A stretch of 61,451 bases of DNA from a virus: IMG/VR virus record IMGVR_UViG_3300025632_000003, positions 1-61,451 of that record; one strand, written 5' to 3'. Made by a program: the position numbers and the translations under genes. This document shows, piece after piece, positions 30,146 through 37,402 of the stretch; position 1 is the first letter of the stretch; each line of letters starts with the position of its first letter. The notes beneath the pieces were generated by a model. That model searched no databases. It had not been told where the DNA came from and worked only from the letters and a program-made list of their open reading frames with translations.

Positions 30146-30318
30146 TGTCAACACCAATCACAACAAAAATTAGACAAGCTAGAGTAGGCTTAACAGCTAA
30201 GGAAGGTATGAAAATATCAGTAAGTCCAGATGGAACAGGAGCTGCGGTTCCTGATTATAATCCAGATCCAGCAACCCCAGGCTGTGGTTGCGGAGGCAAC
30301 TGCAAATGCAATAAATAA
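30145..30318 (+). CDS. Small Cys-rich protein, 57 aa
   Basis: Start overlaps the giant gene's stop (TAATG). The product begins MSTPITTKIRQARVGLTAKE and ends with a compact cysteine knot, CGCGGNCKCNK. The N terminus resembles that of the S-P-x-K protein at 60297 (T-P-I-T-A-R-V-S-T-G-L). Four cysteines within nine residues suggest metal binding or disulfides. Function unknown. Confidence 0.6.
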   Translation: MSTPITTKIRQARVGLTAKEGMKISVSPDGTGAAVPDYNPDPATPGCGCGGNCKCNK

Positions 30319-30324
30319 ATGATC

Positions 30325-30492
30325 ATGGCTGATAACTTAAGAATATATATGATAAACGGATCTGTAATGGGGTTAGCTACTTTTAGTCAAATAGAAGATT
30401 GGTTAAAATTAATATTACTTTTAGTGACTATAGGTTATACAATATCTAAGTGGACTAAAATAAAGGAAGAAAGCGATGACAAAACTAACTAA
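30325..30492 (+). CDS. Putative holin, one membrane segment, 55 aa
   Basis: Begins MADNLRIYMINGSVMG; residues about 27-42 (LKLILLLVTIGYTISK) form one membrane helix followed by a charged Lys/Glu tail. An alternative ATG lies six bases earlier. It overlaps the start of the endolysin gene by 17 bases. A small single-span protein coupled to an endolysin is the usual arrangement of a holin that permeabilises the inner membrane. A second holin-like gene lies at 55931, so one of the two may be an antiholin or have another role. Confidence 0.6.
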   Translation: MADNLRIYMINGSVMGLATFSQIEDWLKLILLLVTIGYTISKWTKIKEESDDKTN

Positions 30493-30865
30493 TAACTTTT
30501 ATTTATGGGAATTTGAATGCAAGTGTGGTTGTACTATGCCTGAATTTGTTAAAAATAATATAATTGAACTAGCTGAAAACCTACAGGTGTTGAGAGATGA
30601 GGTTGGTAAACTAGATCTTACTAACGCATATAGATGTAAAGCTCATAACGATGATGTAGGCGGGGCTACTAATTCTCAACATATAACAGGTAAAGCTGCT
30701 GACGTAAAGTCTGAAACAAAAAGTCCTAGCGAAATTGCAGAAACAGTTAACGACTTAATGAAAAGTGAAAGATTTAAAATGGGTGGCGTAGGCGAATACA
30801 ATACATTTACACATATAGATATTCGAGGGTTTAAAGCGAGATGGAGTAAAACGACTAAAAAGTAA
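30476..30865 (+). CDS. Endolysin, M15-family peptidase
   Basis: A 129-residue protein with the M15 zinc-peptidase signature: NSQHITGKAADV (His and Asp zinc ligands) around residues 60-72 and THIDIRG near 113 (third His). An N-terminal WEFECKCGC segment, common in this group, precedes it. It would cut peptide cross-links in peptidoglycan at the end of infection. No signal peptide is visible, so release would depend on the holin encoded just upstream. Confidence 0.85.
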   Translation: MTKLTNNFYLWEFECKCGCTMPEFVKNNIIELAENLQVLRDEVGKLDLTNAYRCKAHNDDVGGATNSQHITGKAADVKSETKSPSEIAETVNDLMKSERFKMGGVGEYNTFTHIDIRGFKARWSKTTKK

Positions 30866-30868
30866 AAT

Positions 30869-31441
30869 ATGAGAACAAAAGGAATAGGTCCACAAGGATT
30901 AGGAATTAAAGGCAACAATGGATATCATATAGGATCTCCCGCGAAACAAGCAAAAAAATACAGCGAGCTAGCTAATCGAATGGAAAATTTTAATCAACGT
31001 AAAGATACTCTTGTTACAAGTAGGGGTACTAATCGGAATGTACTTAGAGCCGAGAACAGCTTTAAAGCCTCGGTTGGTCATAAAAAAGGGTTGATGGATA
31101 TGAGAATAAAAGATTCAAAGACTCTCCTAAATAATGATGGGACGTTGCAATACATTACGCAACATGAAAAGACACCTACAAAATCTCCTGCTAAGCAAAC
31201 AACTCGCTCTGAGAGATTATACGCAAGGTCTGAAAAGAATGCAGCTAAGGGTAGAAAAGCTGTAGATGAAGGAAGAGATAGAAGAGCGACTCGCTTACTT
31301 AAAAGAGCAGCTAAGCAAGAAGACAGAGCTATTAGACTAGAAGAGAGAGCTATGCAAGAAAACAAGGCAATACTATTAGAGATAGCTAAAAAAGATAAAG
31401 AGAAGAAAGTAGGAAAGAAGGGAGTAAAAAAACAAATATAA
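30869..31441 (+). CDS. Basic S-P-x-K protein with GIGPxGLG motif, 190 aa
   Basis: Strongly basic, helical protein with GIGPQGLGIK at the N terminus and SPAKQ motifs near residues 24-28 and 105-110, followed by a Lys/Arg/Glu coil. GIGPNGLG and SPTKQ recur in the protein at 59130-59459, and S-P-x-K motifs recur in six other genes. It closes the plus-strand block before the bidirectional terminator. Function unknown; nucleic-acid or virion binding is inferred from charge and motif. Confidence 0.7.
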   Translation: MRTKGIGPQGLGIKGNNGYHIGSPAKQAKKYSELANRMENFNQRKDTLVTSRGTNRNVLRAENSFKASVGHKKGLMDMRIKDSKTLLNNDGTLQYITQHEKTPTKSPAKQTTRSERLYARSEKNAAKGRKAVDEGRDRRATRLLKRAAKQEDRAIRLEERAMQENKAILLEIAKKDKEKKVGKKGVKKQI

Positions 31442-31448
31442 TAAATAA

Positions 31449-31478
31449 TAAAAGGCTCTCAATTACGAGAGCCTTTTT
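31449..31478. terminator. Bidirectional terminator between convergent blocks
   Basis: AAAGGCTCTC (31451-31460) and GAGAGCCTTT (31467-31476) form a perfect ten-pair stem with a six-base loop. There is an A-run before and a T-run after, so it can terminate on both strands. It lies exactly where the plus-strand late block and the minus-strand nrd operon converge. Confidence 0.9.
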
Positions 31479-31501
31479 TATTTGTAAACTTACTGGTTTA
31501 C

Positions 31502-33223
31502 TTAGCCATCACAAGCTAAACAGTCTTCGCTCATTGCGTTAGCAGCAATGTCTCCACGTAGAACGCTTTCAGTTCTTGTGTAATACAAAGTTTTAACCCC
31601 TTTTTTCCATGCCTCAAAGTGAACTTTGTTCAACCATTTAGGAGTGGCTTCTGAAGGAAACGCAAGATTCAAACTAACTGATTGATCTATATACTGTTGT
31701 CTTAATCCTGCTTGATTAACTAATTCTAACTGATTAATCTCTTTGAAAGTTCGAAAAACTTCTTTAACAGGTATATCGTGATCACCAACAAGAACATCAT
31801 CAAGCTCCTTGATATCCTGCACAGATCCACCATCAGATAATATTTTATTCCATATATCGCTAGTATTCAAACCGTTATCTTCCAACACTTGCTCAAGCGT
31901 AGGGTTTTTCCTTATGAATGTTCCATTGGCTCCTTGTTCTGTGAATACATTCGCAGCCCACGGCTCAATGCCTGGACTAACGTTACCGGAAAGCTTACTA
32001 TTAGAGACAGTAGGAGCGACAGCCCGAAGATGAGTATTACGCATACCAGTACCAGCACACCAAAGAGGTTCACCATACACCTCAGCAAGCGCTCTAGAGG
32101 CTCTTTCACTTTCAATTTTGATTTGCGAAAAAACTTTCCTAGTTTCAAACTGAGAAAGTAAACCTTCGAAAGGAATACCTTTCTCCTGTAAGTAGGTATG
32201 CCATCCGAGGACACCCAGCCCCAATGCTCTCCCTTTCTGTGCAGATCGAATAGTGTTTTCGAATCCTCTAAGACCTTTGGCGCGTTGAATAAATTCCTCC
32301 ATAACTCCATCAAGAAACCAAATGGCGTCGTGTATAAGATTAGTGTCTTTCCATTCTTCATATTTTGCTAAATTTAATGATGATAAACAGCATACAAAGC
32401 TATGTGTTTCATCAGTGTGTAGTGCTATCTCAGAACAAATGTTCGTCATATGCACTTTTAATCCATTTTGTTTATATGCTTCTGGATTTGCTTTGTTAAC
32501 ATTTCCTTTAAACATGATATACGGCTCTCCAGTTGCTTTTCGTTTTCTAAGAAGTTTACTCCATCTATTTCTAGCTTCCTTATCCCCTTGTTCAAGTCTA
32601 CGCATAAACTTATCACCAACAATTGCGCACTGATGTAGATTAAGCGACTGTCTGTTAACATCTCCTTTAGGTTCTCTGATTTCAAGCCACTCGTCAAAGT
32701 CGTCATGTTCAATGTTGATATTAACAGAAGCAGCTCCTCTTCTAACTGATCCTTGGTTTGTGGCAAGTATTGTTGAATCGTATATTTTGCAAAAGGGTAC
32801 GACTCCATCTGATGTTCCATTACCTGTTATTTTAGCTCCGGCTGGCCTAATTTGATTAATACCGATACCAACGCCACCACCGTGCTTAGCGAGCATCATC
32901 ATTTCTAAATTTTTACTCCCAATATCTTGTATGCTATCCGCTACGTCAATACCGAAACAGCTAATAGGCAACCCACGGTCAGTACCAGTATTACTAAGTA
33001 CAGGAGATGCCAAGCATAACCAACCATTCCAAATATATTCGAAAAAGGTTTCAGCAAGTTCCGGTTTATAAAGCCTACGAGCAACAGTTTTAGCGACTCT
33101 TTGGTATGCTTCTTTAGGACTCTCTCCGTCAAATAGATATCCCCCGGATATTGTCTTCTTGTATACGTCTGTATCACCCCACGCAGGGTAATCTTCTCCT
33201 TTAATCCAATTTTCATTCCACAT
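31502..33223 (-). CDS. nrdA: Ribonucleotide reductase class I, large (catalytic) subunit
   Basis: Reduces ribonucleotides to deoxyribonucleotides for phage DNA synthesis. At 573 residues it is shorter than cellular NrdA (about 750) and starts at the catalytic domain, so the N-terminal ATP-cone that senses dATP is missing. Visible signatures: ASPVLSNTGT, KHGGGVGIG, TNICSEIAL (Asn, Cys and Glu of the radical site), the GNVSPGIEPW region and a C-terminal CLAC pair that shuttles electrons. Lack of the ATP-cone suggests no overall dATP shut-off, as in several phages. It forms an operon with the small-subunit gene upstream. Confidence 0.92.
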   Translation of the reverse strand: MWNENWIKGEDYPAWGDTDVYKKTISGGYLFDGESPKEAYQRVAKTVARRLYKPELAETFFEYIWNGWLCLASPVLSNTGTDRGLPISCFGIDVADSIQDIGSKNLEMMMLAKHGGGVGIGINQIRPAGAKITGNGTSDGVVPFCKIYDSTILATNQGSVRRGAASVNINIEHDDFDEWLEIREPKGDVNRQSLNLHQCAIVGDKFMRRLEQGDKEARNRWSKLLRKRKATGEPYIMFKGNVNKANPEAYKQNGLKVHMTNICSEIALHTDETHSFVCCLSSLNLAKYEEWKDTNLIHDAIWFLDGVMEEFIQRAKGLRGFENTIRSAQKGRALGLGVLGWHTYLQEKGIPFEGLLSQFETRKVFSQIKIESERASRALAEVYGEPLWCAGTGMRNTHLRAVAPTVSNSKLSGNVSPGIEPWAANVFTEQGANGTFIRKNPTLEQVLEDNGLNTSDIWNKILSDGGSVQDIKELDDVLVGDHDIPVKEVFRTFKEINQLELVNQAGLRQQYIDQSVSLNLAFPSEATPKWLNKVHFEAWKKGVKTLYYTRTESVLRGDIAANAMSEDCLACDG

Positions 33224-33438
33224 TATTTTAAATCCATTTTAGGTTCTACTGGTTCAGCTTCAGCTATTTTTGAAGTAAGTTCGTGTATAGCATCTGCATA
33301 TCCCGGCATTAATTGAACTGTTTGCAATAGCCCTTGAGTTAAGGTATTTAAACCTACTAAATCTCTTATGGTATTATGCATAGCTTCTGCCAGCTTTCCC
33401 ATATCATGCTTCATGTTAATCAGTGTTTGTTCTTTCAT
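33223..33438 (-). CDS. Hypothetical protein between nrdB and nrdA, 71 aa
   Basis: Helical protein (MKEQTLINMKHDMGKLAEAM) whose stop overlaps the nrdA start as TAATG. It contains the ADAIHE segment encoded by one copy of the GCTATACAC word. Possibly a small accessory of ribonucleotide reductase by position, but no family is recognised. Confidence 0.65.
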   Translation of the reverse strand: MKEQTLINMKHDMGKLAEAMHNTIRDLVGLNTLTQGLLQTVQLMPGYADAIHELTSKIAEAEPVEPKMDLK

Positions 33439-33456
33439 TTTGTTTTAGTTTTTAGT

Positions 33457-34425
33457 TTACCAAATATCTTCATAATCTTCATCCTCACCCGCTTTGGAAT
33501 AATCCGTCGGCCTAATCGCAAAAAAATCAGTATGGGTAACGCCCCCGGTAAGATGGTAAAACCAATCAAGATTACTCGCTGCTTTAGTGTCATACGCGAA
33601 ATAGTTCCCCAAGTCGACATACCCAAGTTCAACAAGCTTTTCATTTGTTCTTTTCTTTATAAAGTGTTTTAAATCGTTTGACTTGATGCCCTCTATGTCA
33701 CCCTTTTCAAACATCTTGGTAATGTAATTAGTTTCTAGCTTAACCATTGCCTCAGCTGACTTAATGATATCCTCGCGACACAATTCAAGTAGCTGACTAT
33801 CTTCTTCACACATATGTCTAAATAATTGACAACCCATTTTGCTGTGCAGAGATTCATCTCTTACAGACCATTTCATTTGTTGCCCTATTCCCTTAAGTAA
33901 ATTACGTAATTGGAAACTGTACAAAACAGCGAAAGCGCTATAAAGGGATACGCCTTCGGCAAACGCTGAAAATACAGCAAGGGACTTAGCAATACCAGTG
34001 CGGTTACTACCATTATAAGCAACCAGGTTATTAAACCTCTCAGCAGTTGCCGGCTCGTGGAGGAAAGCTTCATAATCTTCTAGTTTTAAAGTCTCATTTA
34101 AGTAACTGTAAGCTACCGCGTGAATTGTTTCTTGTGATCCAAACATCATAGCCATTTGTTGTATTTCATGTTTTGGGAACCAACCAACAACTTTTTGTGT
34201 CCAGTAATCTGATACTGCACATTCTGTTTGAGCAAAGCCGAGAAGTATATTACCAACTAAATGCTTTTCTTTCTCATCTAATTTTTCATTCCAGTCTTTT
34301 AAATCGCCTTGCATCGATATTTCTGTATGTAGCCAAAAAGCCTGAGCTTGTTTTAGCCAACCTTCAGTGTAATATTCTGGATACTCAAAAGGTTTGTAAG
34401 CAATTCTCTCGTCAAATAATCCCAT
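33457..34425 (-). CDS. nrdB: Ribonucleotide reductase class I, small (radical) subunit
   Basis: A 322-residue ferritin-like protein that generates the tyrosyl radical used by NrdA. The SQETIHAVAY segment carries the Glu and His metal ligands and the radical Tyr, spaced as in cellular NrdB; a later EGVSLYSAF and SLHSKMG supply the second set of ligands (E-x-x-x-x-x and E-x-x-H region RDESLHSKMG). The first carboxylate ligand appears to be Glu (QTECAVSD) rather than Asp. The start overlaps the upstream small gene's stop as TAATG. Confidence 0.92.
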   Translation of the reverse strand: MGLFDERIAYKPFEYPEYYTEGWLKQAQAFWLHTEISMQGDLKDWNEKLDEKEKHLVGNILLGFAQTECAVSDYWTQKVVGWFPKHEIQQMAMMFGSQETIHAVAYSYLNETLKLEDYEAFLHEPATAERFNNLVAYNGSNRTGIAKSLAVFSAFAEGVSLYSAFAVLYSFQLRNLLKGIGQQMKWSVRDESLHSKMGCQLFRHMCEEDSQLLELCREDIIKSAEAMVKLETNYITKMFEKGDIEGIKSNDLKHFIKKRTNEKLVELGYVDLGNYFAYDTKAASNLDWFYHLTGGVTHTDFFAIRPTDYSKAGEDEDYEDIW

Positions 34426-34592
34426 TATATATCTATTATGTATTTAATTGTTTCTAACGTATTCTGCCATGCACTCATATGAGCTAGCATGACAGGTTTT
34501 GTTGTTGATTTATTTACTGTTTTCATATCGTCTAGTATATCTCTAACGAATAGATCTATGGTATGAAACTGAGTTTCTATATCTTCTGACAT
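34425..34592 (-). CDS. Hypothetical protein, 55 aa
   Basis: Small helical protein (MSEDIETQFHTIDLFVRDIL) joined to nrdB by TAATG at its 3' end and to the next small gene by another TAATG at its 5' end. These overlaps support coding. No family recognised. Confidence 0.65.
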   Translation of the reverse strand: MSEDIETQFHTIDLFVRDILDDMKTVNKSTTKPVMLAHMSAWQNTLETIKYIIDI

Positions 34593-34747
34593 TATAAATC
34601 TATTTCTAAAGCCAGATCGACAAACGGCATGTATAGCACATGCGTTACCATATCTACTTGCTTATATGTTCTAAACCCTAATAATATACCAGGATAAATT
34701 CCTAGTGATAACGCCCATCCTTTACTGTCTTCGTCTTTAATTTGCAT
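34592..34747 (-). CDS. Hypothetical protein, 51 aa
   Basis: Begins MQIKDEDSKGWALSLGIYPG and has a hydrophobic central stretch (GILLGFRTY) too short for a sure membrane span. It overlaps both neighbouring small genes and is part of the nrd operon. No known function. Confidence 0.6.
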   Translation of the reverse strand: MQIKDEDSKGWALSLGIYPGILLGFRTYKQVDMVTHVLYMPFVDLALEIDL

Positions 34748-34913
34748 AACATTCTATTTTATATCGTTTATGTAATTTTTCTATATCTGTGGATCTTACC
34801 CTACCTTTAATCTCCCAGCTCCATTTAATGAACTTTTCAATTTGGCGCTCAGCGTATTTTTGCCTTGCTATCCTTTTTGCTTCGAAAGGATTAACCTTAC
34901 TGTCTCTTGACAT
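34737..34913 (-). CDS. Basic hypothetical protein, 58 aa
   Basis: Lys/Arg-rich helical protein (FEAKRIARQKYAERQIEKF). The start shown lies 46 bases inside the 3' end of the upstream nuclease gene in another frame, and the end overlaps the next gene by 11 bases. A nucleic-acid-binding role is possible from charge only. Confidence 0.5.
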   Translation of the reverse strand: MSRDSKVNPFEAKRIARQKYAERQIEKFIKWSWEIKGRVRSTDIEKLHKRYKIECYAN

Positions 34914-35326
34914 TCTGCTTGATTTTGTGGTTTATAAATCGTATACCCCGGGAATTGATTAGTAACTAATTGTTTAAATAGTTTCCATCGCATAGGGAAT
35001 GATTCATTAGCTCTACCCTTTGTTTCTATTATAAAGTCTTCGCCAATAAAATCCGGTGTATACTTAATAGGTAGTATTCGCTTACACCCTCTATTTTTGT
35101 ATTCGCCTTTACCATTCGCTTGTCTTTCATATACTTCATTCTCAAAATGAAAACCGTTCAATAGAACAAATGTTTCTCCTTCGTATTTGCTTTTTATACC
35201 AGCTTCTTTCATAGCCACATACATATGCTTCTCAAGACCTGAAGCAAAGTCGATACCGTCATAGAATACCTTCTTTGCTCTTACCGGTCCTCGTTTGCCG
35301 GTTTTTCTTTTAAAAGACTTCCTCAT
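34868..35326 (-). CDS. PD-(D/E)XK endonuclease, likely Holliday-junction resolvase type
   Basis: A 152-residue basic protein with the nuclease core YTPDFIGEDFIIETKGR (Asp, then Glu-x-Lys) near residues 92-108. A basic N terminus and a conserved GLEKHMYVAMKEAG helix precede it. Size and motif order match T7 endonuclease I-like or DUF1064-like phage nucleases that resolve branched DNA before packaging. Its neighbours are nucleotide and replication genes. Confidence 0.75.
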   Translation of the reverse strand: MRKSFKRKTGKRGPVRAKKVFYDGIDFASGLEKHMYVAMKEAGIKSKYEGETFVLLNGFHFENEVYERQANGKGEYKNRGCKRILPIKYTPDFIGEDFIIETKGRANESFPMRWKLFKQLVTNQFPGYTIYKPQNQAECQETVRLILSKQKG

Positions 35327-35573
35327 CTGAAAATTCTAAGTCCGACAATAAATCTTCTTGTAGCTCTTCAGTATAGGTTTCTTTAGCTTTCTGAAGATAC
35401 AATACAGCATCCATAAGTTCTTCTTGCAAATGATTAAGCCATTCAAACATTCTTGATGGGTCATCTTGCAATGTAACACCATACTTATCAAAGCCTACAT
35501 CAGATCTTGATACAAATTTATTTACAACACGTTTAACAACTGGATCTCTAAACTCTATTTCTTGTTTGCTCAT
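35310..35573 (-). CDS. Small MazG-like/DUF protein, 87 aa
   Basis: Contains RSDVGFDKYGVTL followed by WLNHLQEELMDAVLYLQK, a pattern found in phage proteins near nucleotide-metabolism genes. The E-E-L-x-D-A helix resembles half of an all-alpha NTP pyrophosphohydrolase site. It overlaps the nuclease by 17 bases and abuts the MazG-fusion gene. Enzymatic activity is not certain. Confidence 0.6.
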   Translation of the reverse strand: MSKQEIEFRDPVVKRVVNKFVSRSDVGFDKYGVTLQDDPSRMFEWLNHLQEELMDAVLYLQKAKETYTEELQEDLLSDLEFSDEEVF

Positions 35574-36346
35574 TATAATGTTTCTTTTACGAATGTTCCA
35601 TTAACCATTTTACCTTGTCTAGATTTAATTACGCTATAAGCAGATGCAACACAGTCTTCTATATTATGACCTCTTAGTTTAGCTAAGTTCGTTAGAACAA
35701 CAACCATATCGCCAATAGCATCTATAACTTCTGTTTCATCATTTTTTAATAAAGCTTCTGCAAGCTCGCCTGACTCTTCCATAAGTTTTAAGTACTGGGT
35801 TTTTGAATCACCTTTTGCATATATACCTTTGTCTGCAGCCCAAGTTCTTATCTTATCGTATATGTTCGCTTCGTCACTTAGGTTTGAAGGTTTTTTATTT
35901 TCAGTGCTATTAACTTTAAAAGCTTTGTTATATACATAACATCTGCAATCATTAAACATTGAAGTTCTAGCATTTTTAATTATCCAAGGTATATTTTCTT
36001 TAGTTATTTTAAAAGTTCCGTGTGTTGTTTCCCAGCTTAAGCCTAAATTGTCCATTAATTGGCCTTTCAGCTTGTTTAATGGACATGGAAATGTTGAAGT
36101 CTGCTCTGTAGCGTTAATTGTCATTGAATTGTTTTTATTTATTAAATTTTTATAAGTTTGTCTATCTACTTTATAGCCATAAGACTTTTGAAGTTCTATT
36201 TCCAAGTCAGATATCTCATCGATATCGTCGCTAGTATGTAGAACTTCGTATTCGTCTAAAGCATAACCTTGTTGCTTCGTAACTCTTTTATTAAGATCAC
36301 GTGTTACTCCGATTTTTTTACCAGTAATGTGATATATGTAATACAT
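35573..36346 (-). CDS. GIY-YIG-like domain fused to MazG-type NTP pyrophosphohydrolase
   Basis: A 257-residue protein in two parts. Residues 1-70 (YYIYHITGKKIGVTRDLNKRV and a Glu-rich continuation, quoted here as YIYHI and KIGVTRDL) look like a divergent GIY-YIG nuclease fold. Residues about 165-250 carry the MazG signature EESGELAEAL followed by EVIDAIGDM, i.e. E-E-x-x-E and E-x-x-D metal ligands, expected to hydrolyse surplus NTPs or ppGpp-like nucleotides. The middle is unassigned. GIY-YIG genes are often mobile, so the fusion may have come from insertion of a homing-type gene. Confidence 0.7.
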   Translation of the reverse strand: MYYIYHITGKKIGVTRDLNKRVTKQQGYALDEYEVLHTSDDIDEISDLEIELQKSYGYKVDRQTYKNLINKNNSMTINATEQTSTFPCPLNKLKGQLMDNLGLSWETTHGTFKITKENIPWIIKNARTSMFNDCRCYVYNKAFKVNSTENKKPSNLSDEANIYDKIRTWAADKGIYAKGDSKTQYLKLMEESGELAEALLKNDETEVIDAIGDMVVVLTNLAKLRGHNIEDCVASAYSVIKSRQGKMVNGTFVKETL

Positions 36347-36354
36347 TTTTTAAT

Positions 36355-37173
36355 TTATTTACCAACACTTAGCTCTGCTTTAATTGCAGCGTAAGGATTG
36401 TAGTTTAATAATTTAATTTCATCAGCTTTAGGGATTTTAATTCCAGATCCAGCAGTAATACCTCTACTTAATTCTAATTGAGGCAGTGCTCTTCTAGGTC
36501 TATCTCTATATTCTTTAGCTTGTTCTAAATGATTATTATATAAATGACAATCACCAAGTTGACCAATTAATTGACCAGCTTTATAGCCGGCCCCTTCAGC
36601 TAGCATTTCTAATAGTAAACCATACATTGTAATATCGTAAGGTAAACCTAAGAAAACATCGGCAGATCGCTGTTGCCACATTAAATCCATAACACCATTA
36701 TTGATATAAACTTGAAAAGCATAATGACAAGGAGGTAACGCCATATCGTCTAGCTCGTGTGGAGCCCATGCGCTAACTATCATGCGCCTTGAATCAGGAT
36801 TGTGATTAATGCTATACACAAGTTTTTCGAGCTGATCTACGCCGTTAAAATCACGCCATTGTTTTCCGTATACTGGACCTAATGTTTCATCAGTTCTGCC
36901 TGAGCGTTCATAATCTGGTCGCCAGTACTTAACTCCATTATCTTCAAGATATTTTAAATCAGTTCTACCTTGTAATATCCAAAGCAACTCAGTTCTTGCT
37001 GCATTGAAGCTTATTCTTTTTCCTGTAAGAATAGGGAACCCCAGTGACATATCGTGCCTAATCGTTCTTCCGAAGACAGACTTTGTCCCAGTTCCTGTTC
37101 TATCCGATTTATCCATTCCTCTGTTGAGTATTTCTGATAATAATCCTTTGTATTCATTTTCTATGTTTGTCAT
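36355..37173 (-). CDS. thyA: Thymidylate synthase (ThyA type)
   Basis: Makes dTMP from dUMP with methylene-tetrahydrofolate. Signatures: DRTGTGTKSVFG near the N terminus, ELLWILQG, GPVYGKQWR, the catalytic Cys in LPPCHYAFQ and QRSADVFLGLPYD. The start at 37173 (MTNIENEYKG) gives 272 residues, normal for the family; an ATG further upstream would add 32 unrelated residues inside the preceding gene. Downstream of the primase in the same operon. Confidence 0.93.
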   Translation of the reverse strand: MTNIENEYKGLLSEILNRGMDKSDRTGTGTKSVFGRTIRHDMSLGFPILTGKRISFNAARTELLWILQGRTDLKYLEDNGVKYWRPDYERSGRTDETLGPVYGKQWRDFNGVDQLEKLVYSINHNPDSRRMIVSAWAPHELDDMALPPCHYAFQVYINNGVMDLMWQQRSADVFLGLPYDITMYGLLLEMLAEGAGYKAGQLIGQLGDCHLYNNHLEQAKEYRDRPRRALPQLELSRGITAGSGIKIPKADEIKLLNYNPYAAIKAELSVGK

Positions 37174-37402
37174 AATAGTATTTGTAGTATTCAAATATTT
37201 TTGTCCATATTTCATTTTTACCAAAAGTATCAGGGCTAGTATTAACATTGCCTTTGTTTCTAATATCAATATACCAGGCTTTATCGTTCTTAGCTTTTGG
37301 GGCTATATGAATACCTTCTCTGATACACCATCGCTGCGCGATCCACAAATCCTCGTCAAAAGGAGGTTTGCCCATATCGCACTGACTCTTTTTTACTCCC
37401 AT
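37154..37402 (-). CDS. Hypothetical protein between primase and thyA, 82 aa
   Basis: Begins MGVKKSQCDMGKPPFDEDLW. Trp- and Tyr-rich, with a WYIDIRNKG strand. It overlaps the 3' end of the primase gene and the start of thyA, consistent with translational coupling. Function not recognised. Confidence 0.6.
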   Translation of the reverse strand: MGVKKSQCDMGKPPFDEDLWIAQRWCIREGIHIAPKAKNDKAWYIDIRNKGNVNTSPDTFGKNEIWTKIFEYYKYYYDKHRK

